Shown: positions 1 to 9,014, counted from the first letter of the stretch. The stretch: 64,000 nt of DNA from JBJXHG01 sp046160865 (GCA_046160865.1 JBJXHG010000108.1:29680-93679), one strand, 5' to 3'. Notes: generated by a model not told the origin, from the sequence alone. Made by a program: numbers and translations.

Positions 1-168
1 GCTGGAGGCGAGCTCCTCGAGAGCGTGCGGATCGAAGGTCCGCCTAGGCTGCCACGGATTCGGCCTTAGGTCAGAGTGCGGCAGCGATTGCGTGGTGGGA
101 ACGGGCTCCACCGCCGACGGCTCCTGCCCCAACAGTGCGCCAAGTCCCCGCCCGAGTCGTCGTTCCAT
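1..168 (-). CDS. parB: ParB chromosome-partitioning protein, N-terminal fragment cut by the window edge
   Basis: Reading the minus strand from an ATG at 168 gives 56 codons with no stop. The peptide starts MERRLGRGLGALLG and continues through LRPNPWQPRRTFDP to HALEELASS. This is the classic start of ParB/Spo0J: a basic LGRGLxALLG leader, then the first strand of the ParB/sulfiredoxin-fold CTPase domain with the NPxQPRRxF motif. In the family, ParB loads at parS and works with ParA in origin segregation. An AGGGAG ribosome binding site lies about 8 bases upstream of the ATG, which favours this start over an in-frame ATG near 216. The rest of the gene lies outside the window. It is not adjacent to the parA-like gene at 9024. 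Confidence 0.88.
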   Translation of the reverse strand, partial: MERRLGRGLGALLGQEPSAVEPVPTTQSLPHSDLRPNPWQPRRTFDPHALEELASS

Positions 169-311
169 CGCCTTACTCCCTGCGTTGATGTCCGTGCCTA
201 TCACGGTGTCGCGCATCGATCGGTGGAGGCTAGGCACCGTACCCACCAAGTCAAGTCACACCCAAGCTGGACGGCGCTCAACCCGTCTCCTATGAAGGCG
301 TCGTGGCCGCG

Positions 312-953
312 ATGAAGATCCTCAACTGGAGCCTGCGGGCGTCCTCGCGCCACCCAGGTTTCTGGCTCGGCGTCGCGCTCGCGTTGGTGGCGGGGCCGGC
401 GCTGACACTCGCCAATCCCGCGCATTTCACGCCACGCACGCCCGACATATCGACACTTAGTTACGAACTTGCATTTGTGTTCTCCCTGCTGGGCGGCCTC
501 CTCGCGATCCCTCGCCTTCGAGAACTGCACCCGCTCACAACCCGCCGAGGATTCCTTCAGCGCTGCTCTCTCGAGGTGGCCGTCGTCGTCGTCCACGCCT
601 TCGGTCTCGGCATGCTGTGCGGGTGGACGTGGTGGATCGAGTGGCCGCCCGGTGCCGCAGCGCTCGGACTCGCGCTGCTCGTGACAACGCTTTTCTGGGC
701 TGCGATGCTGCGAGCCTTGGCGAGCCTCGGCGTGCCCTCCTCGGCCCACGCGCCGATGTTGCTCGCGATTGCGGCACTGATGGCAATCAACATCACCGCG
801 GTCCCGCTCCTTCCACTCGCTCGCGGCGCATCGTCCAGCGCGTCGGCGCAATCGCTCTTCACGCCCGCTGCACTCGCAGCCGACTTTGCGTCGATCAGTA
901 GTCTGTTCGTCGTCGCCTGGTGCTGCGGGTCCCCGCTCGCGCGCCGCTCATGA
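312..953 (+). CDS. Polytopic membrane protein of unknown function
   Basis: The protein is about 213 residues, with hydrophobic stretches at roughly residues 15-35, 55-70, 90-110, 115-140 and 150-170, so about five membrane helices. I recognise no family motif. The ATG at 312 is preferred over a GTG at 303. The stop overlaps the next start as ATGA, so it is probably co-transcribed with the metallophosphoesterase downstream. It could be a permease-like subunit or an uncharacterised integral membrane protein, and no function is assigned. It is divergent from parB across 143 bp. Confidence 0.6.
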   Translation: MKILNWSLRASSRHPGFWLGVALALVAGPALTLANPAHFTPRTPDISTLSYELAFVFSLLGGLLAIPRLRELHPLTTRRGFLQRCSLEVAVVVVHAFGLGMLCGWTWWIEWPPGAAALGLALLVTTLFWAAMLRALASLGVPSSAHAPMLLAIAALMAINITAVPLLPLARGASSSASAQSLFTPAALAADFASISSLFVVAWCCGSPLARRS

Positions 954-1684
954 AGTACGGCATTCTCGGAGACATCCACGCCAATCTGTCCGCGCTACGC
1001 GCGGTGCTCGATCGTCTCCAGAAGGACGGCGCGGAGCGCATCGTCAGCGTCGGCGATGTCGTCGGCTACGGAGCTGCACCGCGCGAGTGCATCGAACTGC
1101 TGCGCGGAGTCGATGCCGTGGTGGTCAAGGGCAATCACGACGCGGCGTGCGTGGGACAAATTGACATCCGCTACTTCAACAACTACGCGCGCGAAGCGGT
1201 GCAGTGGACGCAGCGCGTACTCGACGCCACGGATTGCGCGTGGCTCACGGCATTGCCGTACGTCGCGAATCTCGATCACTGCAGCGTCGGACACGGAACA
1301 TACTATCGCCCCGAGCTGTTCGACTACATCCAGAGCACGACCGACGCAGATCCGTCGTTGGATGCGATGGTGCTCCCGGTTTGCTTCGTCGGACACACGC
1401 ACGTACCCGTCACGTTGATGCGATTGAAGGACGACCCGCTGCGCACGGCGTACACCGTTGACAGCGAGATCGACCTCACCGAATCGACGCGCGCTCTCGT
1501 CAACGTCGGCAGCGTCGGTCAGCCGCGCGACGAAGATCCCCGCGCCGCGTACGCGCTCTACGACTCCGACGCCGACAAGGTCTGGATTCGACGCGTGGAG
1601 TACGACATCGAGGCGGAAGCGACGCGTATTCGCCAAGTCGGACTCCCGCACGTGCTCGCCGACCGACTCTTCCTCGGCGTTTGA
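950..1684 (+). CDS. Calcineurin-like metallophosphoesterase (YfcE/PrpE-like)
   Basis: The 244-residue protein shows the dinuclear-metal phosphoesterase motifs in order: GDIHANLSAL near the N-terminus (D-x-H), GDVVGYG (GD), GNHD near residue 65, and GHTHVPVT near residue 150. A protein phosphatase or phosphodiesterase of the bacterial ApaH/PrpE type is likely; the substrate cannot be read from sequence. The start ATG overlaps the preceding membrane-protein stop, so I chose 950 over an in-frame start 30 bp upstream. It converges on the HPr-domain gene with only 18 bp between stops. Confidence 0.85.
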   Translation: MKYGILGDIHANLSALRAVLDRLQKDGAERIVSVGDVVGYGAAPRECIELLRGVDAVVVKGNHDAACVGQIDIRYFNNYAREAVQWTQRVLDATDCAWLTALPYVANLDHCSVGHGTYYRPELFDYIQSTTDADPSLDAMVLPVCFVGHTHVPVTLMRLKDDPLRTAYTVDSEIDLTESTRALVNVGSVGQPRDEDPRAAYALYDSDADKVWIRRVEYDIEAEATRIRQVGLPHVLADRLFLGV

Positions 1685-1702
1685 GCGCGCGCTCGCGCGG
1701 TG

Positions 1703-3010
1703 TCACGCATTGCTGCGCAGATACGCGAGCTCGTCTGGCAGGCTGTTGATTCCGCCTTCGCCGAGACCGTGCTCGAAGAGCAAACGAATGTCGCGCAGCG
1801 GATTCTCGTCGCCGCGGAAAGTGAACTGCCGCGCGTGGGGGTGTGAGCCCACGTTCACCATGAGCTCGAGAATGGACGCGGCGTTGCACTTACGTCCCGC
1901 GATCTCCATCTCGACCGGCGTGCCGTAACGATTGACGATGCCGACGATCAACGCGGCCGGTCGGGCGTGCAGCAGGACGTCCTCCGGCAAGACCACTTCG
2001 AGGACCTGCACGTTCGTGTAGCTCGGCAGCAAGTCTTCCGCGAGCGGCTTGCCGCGCCGCATGAAAAGCACCGCCCAGTACAGCAAGTGGTTGAGCGTGA
2101 CTTCGCGCACCGCGCCGCGCTCGACGAGGCGGCCGATGCGTCCTTCGACGGCTTCGTTGCGCACGCCGCTCTCGTGGCGCTCGACGAAGTGCGTGAGCTG
2201 CGTCACTGCTTCCAGCAGATGAAGCGCGGCCGAAACGTGCCCGCGCAACTTCGGCAACCGGCTGTCGCGCGCCTCGAGCACGGTGTTCTTCACATGCGTG
2301 TCGTACGCCGACTGGAGGTTGTGCACGGTGGCTTCGTACACCCGTGCTTGCTCCTCCGAGCAGAAGCGCGACATGAACTGCTCGCGCTCCCCTTCGTTGT
2401 GGATCCGCCGCACCGCCAAGTCCTCGAACATGCCGCACGCTTGCAGGAACTTCGAGGCGACCTCGGCGACCTTCTGCTCGTCGTTCTCCAGATCGACCTG
2501 CCCCATGTTGCGGGGCAGACGCTGACGCGAGACGTCCGAGCGGAATCGGCTCTCTGGAAAACTGTCGTCGCTGACGCGCAGCCCGAGCGCCACGCCTTCC
2601 TCGCGCGCGGCCTTCAGGAGTCCGAGCTGCGCACCGCGCAAGAACTGCTTCGAGCTCTGGATAGAGACGGTCGCAAGGTCCGTGTCGCGCATCGAAAGCG
2701 AGAGCCCGTAGCTCTCCATTCTCCGCTCGAGGTGCGAAACGCTGAATCCGGCGAGAGCGATGCCACGCACGGACGCGACGAGCTCGCGCAAGAACGCGAA
2801 CGTGCGGTTGTAGCGCGCACCATAGTCGTCGAGAAACGCTTCGAGCGTGTCCGCCTCGCTGATGAGTTGGAAGAACTGACCGCGCGTCCAGTCGGATTCG
2901 GGCCTCGCGAGCAGCGTGTTCGCCAAGCGGAAGAACATCTCCGCATGGCTCTCGAGGATGGCCACGAAGGCCTTCTCGGCGATGATCTCCTCGAGCGAAA
3001 CTTCAGCCAT
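1703..3010 (-). CDS. HPr-domain protein with a long helical N-terminal region
   Basis: The protein is 435 residues. Residues 1 to about 340 are charged, probably helical, and match no family I recognise. The last 90 residues resemble the phosphocarrier HPr of the PTS: LLHARPAALIV carries the phosphorylatable histidine of the HARPA motif, and NAASILELM aligns with the regulatory-serine helix (NLKSIMGV in classical HPr). Canonical HPr is a free protein of about 85 residues, so this is a fusion. It may be a regulatory relay rather than a sugar carrier. ATG 3010 is chosen because the upstream reading frame is low-complexity and overlaps the divergent sigma gene leader. No EI or EII gene is seen in the window. 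Confidence 0.75.
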   Translation of the reverse strand: MAEVSLEEIIAEKAFVAILESHAEMFFRLANTLLARPESDWTRGQFFQLISEADTLEAFLDDYGARYNRTFAFLRELVASVRGIALAGFSVSHLERRMESYGLSLSMRDTDLATVSIQSSKQFLRGAQLGLLKAAREEGVALGLRVSDDSFPESRFRSDVSRQRLPRNMGQVDLENDEQKVAEVASKFLQACGMFEDLAVRRIHNEGEREQFMSRFCSEEQARVYEATVHNLQSAYDTHVKNTVLEARDSRLPKLRGHVSAALHLLEAVTQLTHFVERHESGVRNEAVEGRIGRLVERGAVREVTLNHLLYWAVLFMRRGKPLAEDLLPSYTNVQVLEVVLPEDVLLHARPAALIVGIVNRYGTPVEMEIAGRKCNAASILELMVNVGSHPHARQFTFRGDENPLRDIRLLFEHGLGEGGINSLPDELAYLRSNA

Positions 3011-3095
3011 GGTCGCGCGTGCGGCTGCACGCCAAGCGCATCGTACCGCAAGCCGCTCGCGGACGGATCCGCGGAGTCCGGAAGCAGCGGCGCGG

Positions 3096-3998
3096 ATGCT
3101 CAAGATCGATGATCGCGGCGGCCGATGGGTTGGCAATCTCGGCCCACGTGCCACCATCGTCGCATCAGCCCCACGGGAGTTCGCCATTTCCGCCGAACGC
3201 TGCCTCGAAACCTATCTGCAGGAGATCAACGAAGTGCCGCTCCTGTCCGCCGAGGAAGAGCTGGCCCTCGGGCGGCGCATCAAGACGGGCGACCCGATCG
3301 CACGCGAGCACATGATCCGTGCGAACCTGCGTCTCGTGGTGTCCGTTGCGAAGATGTACACGGAGCGCGGACTCTCGCTGCAGGACCTCATCGCCGAAGG
3401 AAACATCGGCTTGATGAAGGCCGCGGAGAAGTTCGACCCCGACGCGGGATGCCGCTTCTCCACGTACGGAACGTGGTGGATCAAGCAAGCGATCCGACGC
3501 GCGCTCACGAACACCGTGAAGCCAGTGCGCGTGCCGAGCTACATGTCGGAGCTCATCTCGCGCTGGCGTGTCGTGAGCCAAGAACTCGCGTATCTGCTCG
3601 GGCGCGCGCCCAGCGTCGAAGAAGTCGCGGAAGAGCTCGGCATCCCCGAAGAGAACTGGCCGCTGCTCAAGCGCACCATCACGGTGTCGGGCATGGGGCC
3701 ACAGGTGTCGCTCGATCTCTTGATCGCCGGTCAGGACAAGGTCGAGGACCACACGGTGCAGACGCCGGACGAGCAGATGCTCAATGCGGACTTGCTCGCT
3801 AAGCTGGGCGAACTGCTCGAAGTCATCGACGAGCGCGAGGCGACGATCCTGCGGCTGCGCTACGGCGTGGGGACGGAGACCGGCGAGACGATGACGTTGA
3901 AGGAGATCGGCAAAGTCGTCGGCCTGACCCGCGAGCGCGTGCGACAGATCGAGCAAGAAGCGCTGCGCAAGCTGTACGGAGTGATGAGCGAGGACTGA
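3096..3998 (+). CDS. RNA polymerase sigma factor, sigma-70 group 1/2 (RpoD/RpoS-like)
   Basis: The 300-residue protein begins region 1.2 at TYLQEINEVPLLSAEEE, followed by region 2 (LRLVVSVAKMY, DLIAEGNIGLMKA, FSTYGTWWIKQAIRRA), region 3 (PSVEEVAEELGI) and region 4 with the helix-turn-helix LKEIGKVVGLTRERVRQIE. It lacks a long region 1.1, so a group 2 factor or a compact primary sigma is likely. ATG 3096 is used, though a slightly later start is possible. The gene ends one base before hemW, suggesting co-transcription, and it is divergent from the HPr-domain gene with 85 bp between start codons. Confidence 0.9.
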   Translation: MLKIDDRGGRWVGNLGPRATIVASAPREFAISAERCLETYLQEINEVPLLSAEEELALGRRIKTGDPIAREHMIRANLRLVVSVAKMYTERGLSLQDLIAEGNIGLMKAAEKFDPDAGCRFSTYGTWWIKQAIRRALTNTVKPVRVPSYMSELISRWRVVSQELAYLLGRAPSVEEVAEELGIPEENWPLLKRTITVSGMGPQVSLDLLIAGQDKVEDHTVQTPDEQMLNADLLAKLGELLEVIDEREATILRLRYGVGTETGETMTLKEIGKVVGLTRERVRQIEQEALRKLYGVMSED

Positions 3999-3999
3999 C

Positions 4000-5220
4000 A
4001 TGGCGAGCTCCCGGCCGGGGACTGCGCCCGGCCGAGGGGACTTCATCTCCGCTCGCCGGCCGCCTGACGGCACACCGCTGTACGTGCACCTGCCGTTCTG
4101 CGCGGCGAAGTGTCACTACTGCGATTTCTTCTCCGTGCCCGCCGAAGGCCAGGACCGAGGCGCCTTCCTCGACGAGCTGCTGCGCGAAGCCGAGGTCCGC
4201 GCACCACGGCGTCCGACGACGGTGTTCTTTGGCGGCGGAACTCCATCGCTGCTCGACGCGAGCGAGCTTTCCCGCGTGCTCGACACGCTCGATCGCATCA
4301 CCGGCTTCCGCTCGTCGGCGAACGAGGTGACCCTCGAGTGCAACCCCGAGAGCCTCGACAGAGACAAGGCCGCGCGCCTGCTCGATCTGGGCGTCAACCG
4401 ACTCTCGATCGGTTTTCAAAGCCTCGACGACCGGGTTCTCGCCTGGTTCGGACGCGTCCATGACGCAGCCGCGTCGTTCCGCGCATTCGAAGCCGCGCGC
4501 GCCGCCGGACACTCGAACGTCAGCGTCGACCTCATCTATGCCATTCCAGGACAGACGGTCGAGCAGTGGGGCGTGGATCTCGCGCGCGTCCTCGACCTCG
4601 CGCCCGATCACTTCAGCGCCTACAACCTCACGTTCGAGGAGGACACGCTCTTCCGACGTTGGCTGGAAGAAGGGCGCATCCAAAAGCTGCCCGACGAGGC
4701 CGAGCTCGCGTTCCTCGCGGCTACGCGCGAGCTGGCCGCGCGGCGCGGCTATCACGCCTACGAGGTGTCCAACTTCGCTTCGACTGGCCGCGAATGTCGC
4801 CACAACGTCAATTACTGGCGCAACGGCACCTATCTCGGACTCGGGCCCTCCGCGGTTAGCAAGGTCGGCCTGACACGACTCGGGAACACGCGCGGGATCG
4901 GCGCCTACGCCAAGGCGATGCGCGCCTGCGCTTCCGCGATCACGTGGGAAGACGCACCGTCGGCACCGGTTCGCCTGGCCGAGAGTTGGTGGCTCGGACT
5001 CCGCCTCGCGGAGGGTGTCGATCCCGCCGAAGCGAGGCTGCGCGCGGGAGTCGACGGACCGGACACCGCCATCGCGGTCGCGCGAGAACTCGAGGGTCAC
5101 GGTCTGCTCATAGCAACGTCGGGCCGCTACCGGCTGACCGACCGCGGGCTGCCGCTGGCCGACGAGCTCGCGCGCCAATTCCTGCGCGCGGCGCGCGCTG
5201 CCGAGTCGGTGGCGAAGTAG
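4000..5220 (+). CDS. hemW: HemW-type radical SAM heme chaperone (coproporphyrinogen-III-oxidase-like)
   Basis: The 406-residue protein has the radical SAM cluster motif CAAKCHYCDFF (Cys34, 38, 41), then GGGTPS and LECNPES, typical of the HemN/HemW family. HemW proteins bind heme and deliver it to respiratory enzymes; they lack the extra HemN elements and are usually about 380 residues, which fits. The start lies one base after the sigma-factor stop. The TAG stop codon (5218-5220) consists of the first bases of a family 1 inverted-repeat element, so the coding end and the repeat end coincide. Confidence 0.87.
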   Translation: MASSRPGTAPGRGDFISARRPPDGTPLYVHLPFCAAKCHYCDFFSVPAEGQDRGAFLDELLREAEVRAPRRPTTVFFGGGTPSLLDASELSRVLDTLDRITGFRSSANEVTLECNPESLDRDKAARLLDLGVNRLSIGFQSLDDRVLAWFGRVHDAAASFRAFEAARAAGHSNVSVDLIYAIPGQTVEQWGVDLARVLDLAPDHFSAYNLTFEEDTLFRRWLEEGRIQKLPDEAELAFLAATRELAARRGYHAYEVSNFASTGRECRHNVNYWRNGTYLGLGPSAVSKVGLTRLGNTRGIGAYAKAMRACASAITWEDAPSAPVRLAESWWLGLRLAEGVDPAEARLRAGVDGPDTAIAVARELEGHGLLIATSGRYRLTDRGLPLADELARQFLRAARAAESVAK

Positions 5221-5398
5221 CCCGCGTTTCTCACCACGTCCGTCGCGAGGTTGCGCCAGCCCGCGCTCGGACCAAGGCGTTGCATCGGAATCGACCGGAG
5301 GTGACCTAATTGGTCAGCGAGGATCGATTCGGATCCAACAACGCCGCCCCGCACGAGGTGGCGCAACCGCAGCAGGACGTGGTGAGAAATGCGGGTTA
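5218..5398. repeat. Family 1 inverted-repeat element, copy A
   Basis: A 181-bp element begins TAGCCCGCGTTTCTCACC and ends GGTGAGAAATGCGGGTTA, a near-perfect terminal inverted repeat. Inner parts are also nested inverted repeats (CGGAATCGA against TCGATTCGG), so the whole could fold as one long hairpin. It is nearly identical, in the opposite orientation, to copy C2 at 19447. The first TAG is the hemW stop. It encodes no protein I recognise. It resembles a MITE or large palindromic repeat; TA at both ends is compatible with a TA target, but that is inference. Confidence 0.85.
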
Positions 5399-5561
5399 GC
5401 AGCCCGTGGTGAAAGTCGTTCAGCGCGAAAGCGGCCCGTTCGCGCCAGCCCGGCGTCGCTCGATCCTCGGTGAATCTCGACGATTCGCCTGCGGTCTAGC
5501 TCCTTGTTCTGACGCGAACGGGCCGCTTTCGCGCTTGAAGCACTTTCACCACGGACTGCTA
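5397..5561. repeat. Family 2 inverted-repeat element with arms of about 47 bp
   Basis: The element runs from TAGCAGCCCGTGGTGAAAG to CTTTCACCACGGACTGCTA. The arms, including GCGCGAAAGCGGCCCGTTCG and its complement, match over about 47 bp with a few mismatches around a loop of about 70 bp. The TA at 5397-5398 is shared with the adjacent family 1 copy. A truncated end of the same family occurs at 19226. The hemW-pyrF gap (5221-5647) holds these two elements and the pyrF promoter region only. Confidence 0.8.
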
Positions 5562-5623
5562 GGTCGCGCGGCGCGCGGCGATCGAACGTGCGCTCCGGCG
5601 CACGGCGCGACGCGTTCGGCGGG

Positions 5624-5629
5624 TAGGAT
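5624..5629 (+). promoter_or_regulatory. Candidate -10 hexamer for the pyrF-bsh operon
   Basis: TAGGAT lies 18 bases upstream of the pyrF ATG, so a transcript from it would have a short leader. No convincing -35 hexamer is visible. Similar hexamers precede parA, tatA, lysC, mnmH, rpoN and efp. Confidence 0.35.
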
Positions 5630-5647
5630 CCGCGCCGAGTCACCACG

Positions 5648-6586
5648 ATGAACTTCGGAGATCGATTCGCCGCCGCCGTCGCGGAGCGCGGCAACCCCTG
5701 CCTCGTCGGCCTTGACCCGCACCCGAGCCAGCTGCCGGAGGAGTTCGCAGCCGCCCGCGCACCCGTGGACAACGGGGGCAATGGCGCTGGCGGCCCGACC
5801 ACGGAAGAGCGCGCGCGCGACGTCGAGCGCTTCTTGCTCGGGATCGTCGAGGTGATCGCCGGTCGTGTTCCGGCCGTCAAACCTCAGTCCGCGTTCTTCG
5901 AGCTGTACGGCGCGCCCGGCGCCGCGGCGTGGGACCGCGTCGTACGCGCGTCGCATGCGGCCGGGTTGCTCGTCATCGGCGACGTCAAGCGCGGCGACAT
6001 CGACTCGACGGCGCGCGCGTACGCCCAAGCTTTCCTCGAGGGCGTATCGGCGAGCGACCGTGACGGCTGTTGCGACGCGATCACGGTCAACCCGTATCTC
6101 GGCACGGATTCGATCACACCGTTCCTCGAGACCTGCGCGCGCAGCGAGCGCGGCATCTTCGTGCTCGTGCGCACGTCGAATCCGGGCGCGAAGACGTTCC
6201 AAGATCACGGTGATCCGCCGCTCTATCTCGTCGTCGCCGACAAGGTCAACGAGTGGGGGAGCGCGCTCGTCGGCAACTCGAACCTCTCGAGTGTCGGCGC
6301 CGTCGTCGGTGCGACGCATCCGCGCGAGCTCGCGTTGTTGCGCGCGCGCATGCCGCACACGCCGTTTCTCATCCCCGGCTACGGCGCGCAAGGTGCCTCT
6401 GGATCCGACATCGCGGGTGGATTCCTGCCGGGTGGTCGCGGCGCGATCGTGAATTCGTCGCGCGGCATCCTGTTCGCGCACCGGCAGCCGCGGCACGCCG
6501 GTCGCCATTGGAAAGACGCCGCACGCGCCGCGCTCGACGAGATGATCGCGGAGCTGAATGCCGTGATCGCAGCGCACAGCGCATGA
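5648..6586 (+). CDS. pyrF: Orotidine 5'-phosphate decarboxylase
   Basis: The 312-residue protein converts OMP to UMP, the last step of de novo pyrimidine synthesis. It has the catalytic block GDVKRGDI near residue 115, an N-terminal CLVGLDPHPSQLP, and a phosphate-binding GYGAQG near residue 245. The length and motif spacing fit the longer type 2 PyrF. A Gly/Asn-rich insert at about residues 40-58 is unusual. The stop overlaps the bshC start as ATGA, so pyrF leads an apparent operon pyrF-bshC-bshB1. Confidence 0.92.
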   Translation: MNFGDRFAAAVAERGNPCLVGLDPHPSQLPEEFAAARAPVDNGGNGAGGPTTEERARDVERFLLGIVEVIAGRVPAVKPQSAFFELYGAPGAAAWDRVVRASHAAGLLVIGDVKRGDIDSTARAYAQAFLEGVSASDRDGCCDAITVNPYLGTDSITPFLETCARSERGIFVLVRTSNPGAKTFQDHGDPPLYLVVADKVNEWGSALVGNSNLSSVGAVVGATHPRELALLRARMPHTPFLIPGYGAQGASGSDIAGGFLPGGRGAIVNSSRGILFAHRQPRHAGRHWKDAARAALDEMIAELNAVIAAHSA

Positions 6587-8226
6587 TCCAGCTCGCCTAT
6601 CTGCCGGCCGACGCGCTCGGTCTCTCGGCCATCGCGATGGACGCGCTCTCCGGACGCCTCGCGCTGCGCGATTTCGTCATCCCGCGCCGCATCGAAGATC
6701 TCCCCGTGCCGAGCGAGCGCTTCGAACCACGCGAACGCGAAGCACTCGCACGCGTGCTCGAGCAGCGCCTCGCTCCACTCGCACCCAACGTGGCGGTGCT
6801 CGATGCGGTGCGCGCGCTCGCGCGACCCGGAACGCTGGCCGTGATCACGGGACAGCAACCGGGCTTGTTCGCGTCGCCTCTGTACTCCATCTACAAGGCG
6901 CTCCAAGCCGTGCGGCTCGCGCGCGCGCTGCACGTTGCCTGGGAGCGGCCGGTCGTCGCGCTCTTCTGGAATCACGCCGACGATCACGACGTTGCAGAAG
7001 TGCACCACGCGCATCTGCTCAACGAGAACCTCGACGTCCGCAAGGTCGGACTCGCGGGACTCTCGTCCGGCCGGATGCCGCTCTCGGCGATCGCGTTCGA
7101 CGAGGAGCGCCATCACTTGACGGAAGTGCGCGCGCTCGTCGCGGAGTTGTGTCACGACGAGCCGCACGCGGCGCGTGCGATCGAGCTTTTCATGCCGCGT
7201 CACGGCGAGACGTTCGCGACGGCGTTCACGCGCAGCATGACCGACCTGCTCGGTCCGCTCGGACTCGTGATGCTCGAGCCCGATTGGATCCGCGCCGAAC
7301 TCTCTGCCGCGCTGGCGCGCTTCGTCGCGACGGACCTCGCCGGCGCACTCGCAGCGGGCGGCGCACGATTGCGCGAGCTCGGCCACGACGCGGCGATCGA
7401 GCCCGGGACCGCGGCGGTGCTCTTTCGTCACGTGAAGAAGAGTCCCGAGCGCGCGCCCGAGCGCCTCGCGCTGCGCTTCGGCGGAGACGGTTTCCAGTTC
7501 GACGGCGAAGCCGGCTCGCGCACGCCGACCGAGCTCGCCGCGCAGATCGTGCAAGAGCCGCTCGCGTGGTCGCCCGGCGCGCTGTTGCGCCCGATCGTGC
7601 AAGACGCGTGTCTACCGGCTGTGGCCTACGTCGGCGGCATGGGCGAACTCGCGTACCACGCGCAGCTCGGTCCGCTGCGCGCCGCGCTCGGCGTGCCGTC
7701 GACGCCGTTCGTTCCGCGCATCTCGTGCACGCTGCTCGATCCCGAGGCGCGCGTCGCACTGCGCAAGCTCGAAGTGACGGCCGGCGACGTCGTGCGCGCG
7801 CGCGGCAAGTTCGCCGCGGAGCGCGACGATGCAGGGGCACCGCCCGTGCTCGCGAGGCTGCGCGGCGCGGGGGCACAGTCCGCGCGCGCGCTCACCGAGC
7901 TCGCGAGCGAGCTCGGTGAATTCGACGGCTCGCTCGTTCCGCAGCTCAAGCGCACCGCCGATCAAGTGCGCGATCTCGTCGAGCGCCTGGCCGAGAAAGC
8001 CGAGCGCGTGCATCAGAACCGTTCCGGCAAGGGCCGCCGCCACGAGCGGCGCGTGAACAACGCGCTCTTCCCGATGGGGGAGCCGCAGGAGCGCATCCTC
8101 GGCCCGATCCAGTTCGTCGCGCGCTTCGGCGTCGATTGGATCGCGGAGCTCGGCGCGGAGCTCGCGCCGTTGTCGTTCGAGCACGTGCTCGTCAGCTTGG
8201 GTGCGGAGATGGAGGACAGCGTGTGA
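6583..8226 (+). CDS. bshC: Bacillithiol synthase BshC (cysteine-adding enzyme)
   Basis: The protein is 547 residues, close to the family length of about 540. The diagnostic segment VITGQQPGLFASPLYSIYKA is followed by FWNHADDHDVAEV, matching the conserved TGQQ and EDHD-type motifs of BshC. In bacillithiol synthesis BshC is thought to join cysteine to glucosaminyl-malate. It overlaps pyrF upstream (ATGA) and bshB1 downstream (GTGA). BshA and BshB homologues lie in the same stretch, which strongly supports the assignment. Bacillithiol is best known from Firmicutes. Confidence 0.9.
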   Translation: MIQLAYLPADALGLSAIAMDALSGRLALRDFVIPRRIEDLPVPSERFEPREREALARVLEQRLAPLAPNVAVLDAVRALARPGTLAVITGQQPGLFASPLYSIYKALQAVRLARALHVAWERPVVALFWNHADDHDVAEVHHAHLLNENLDVRKVGLAGLSSGRMPLSAIAFDEERHHLTEVRALVAELCHDEPHAARAIELFMPRHGETFATAFTRSMTDLLGPLGLVMLEPDWIRAELSAALARFVATDLAGALAAGGARLRELGHDAAIEPGTAAVLFRHVKKSPERAPERLALRFGGDGFQFDGEAGSRTPTELAAQIVQEPLAWSPGALLRPIVQDACLPAVAYVGGMGELAYHAQLGPLRAALGVPSTPFVPRISCTLLDPEARVALRKLEVTAGDVVRARGKFAAERDDAGAPPVLARLRGAGAQSARALTELASELGEFDGSLVPQLKRTADQVRDLVERLAEKAERVHQNRSGKGRRHERRVNNALFPMGEPQERILGPIQFVARFGVDWIAELGAELAPLSFEHVLVSLGAEMEDSV

Positions 8227-8930
8227 AGCTCGACGTGCTCGCGATCGCGGCGCATCCCGACGATGCGGAGATCTCGATCGGCGGAACGTTGCTGCGCCTC
8301 AGCGCAGCGGGCCGCAAGATCGGCATCGTCGACGTGACGCGCGGGGAGATGGGCACGCGCGGAACGGTCGACGACCGACGACGCGAGACCGAGGCCGCGA
8401 ATCAACGCCTGCGCCTCGCGTGGCGGCACAATCTCGGCGAGCCCGACGGACGCGTGCAGGTCACGATCGAAGCGCGCGAGCGGCTGGCGGCGCTCATCCG
8501 CGACACGGCGCCCGACGTCGTGCTCGCGCACCACGTCGAGGACCTGCATCCCGACCACCGTGCGACGGGCGAGCTCGCTCGCGACGCGTGGTATCTCGCC
8601 GGGCTCGCGCGGCTCGCGAGCGGATCGACCCCCGCGCGCCGTCCGCTGCGTCTCTACCACTTCATGGGTCACGTGCCGTTCGACGCGACGTTCGTCGTCG
8701 ACATCGGACCGGTGTGGGCCGAGAAGCAGGAGCTGGTGCGTTGTTACGCGAGTCAGCTCACGCCCGCGGACGGCGGCGATCGCGGGCAGCACTTCTTGTT
8801 CGGCGCGGACATCCTCGCGCGGATGGAAACGAAGGCGCGCGCTTGGGGCGAACGGATCGGCGTCCGCTACGGCGAACCGTTGCTGCACGCCGGTCCGCTG
8901 CCCTGCTTCGATCCGTTGCTGCCGGTGTGA
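8223..8930 (+). CDS. bshB1: PIG-L family N-acetyl-glucosaminyl-malate deacetylase BshB
   Basis: The 235-residue protein has the zinc-binding AIAAHPDDAE near the N-terminus and the HPDHRATGEL motif near residue 112, both characteristic of the LmbE/PIG-L deacetylases to which BshB and MshB belong. GlcNAc-malate deacetylation is the likely reaction, because bshC overlaps directly and bshA follows. The GTG start at 8223 overlaps the bshC TGA; a later start would delete the first strand before AHPDD. A generic PIG-L deacetylase for another sugar is the alternative. Confidence 0.87.
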   Translation: MKLDVLAIAAHPDDAEISIGGTLLRLSAAGRKIGIVDVTRGEMGTRGTVDDRRRETEAANQRLRLAWRHNLGEPDGRVQVTIEARERLAALIRDTAPDVVLAHHVEDLHPDHRATGELARDAWYLAGLARLASGSTPARRPLRLYHFMGHVPFDATFVVDIGPVWAEKQELVRCYASQLTPADGGDRGQHFLFGADILARMETKARAWGERIGVRYGEPLLHAGPLPCFDPLLPV

Positions 8931-9008
8931 CGTCGCGCGCACTTCCCGCACTGGGCGACGACGGCGGAACGGGCCACCGGCGCACTTCGCTCGGCGCACC
9001 GCGCCCGA

Positions 9009-9014
9009 TACACT
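9009..9014 (+). promoter_or_regulatory. Candidate -10 (GATACACT) before parA
   Basis: The hexamer TACACT ends nine bases before the parA ATG, so transcription from it would give a nearly leaderless message. It lies in the 93-bp gap between bshB1 and parA. There is no clear -35. Confidence 0.3.
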
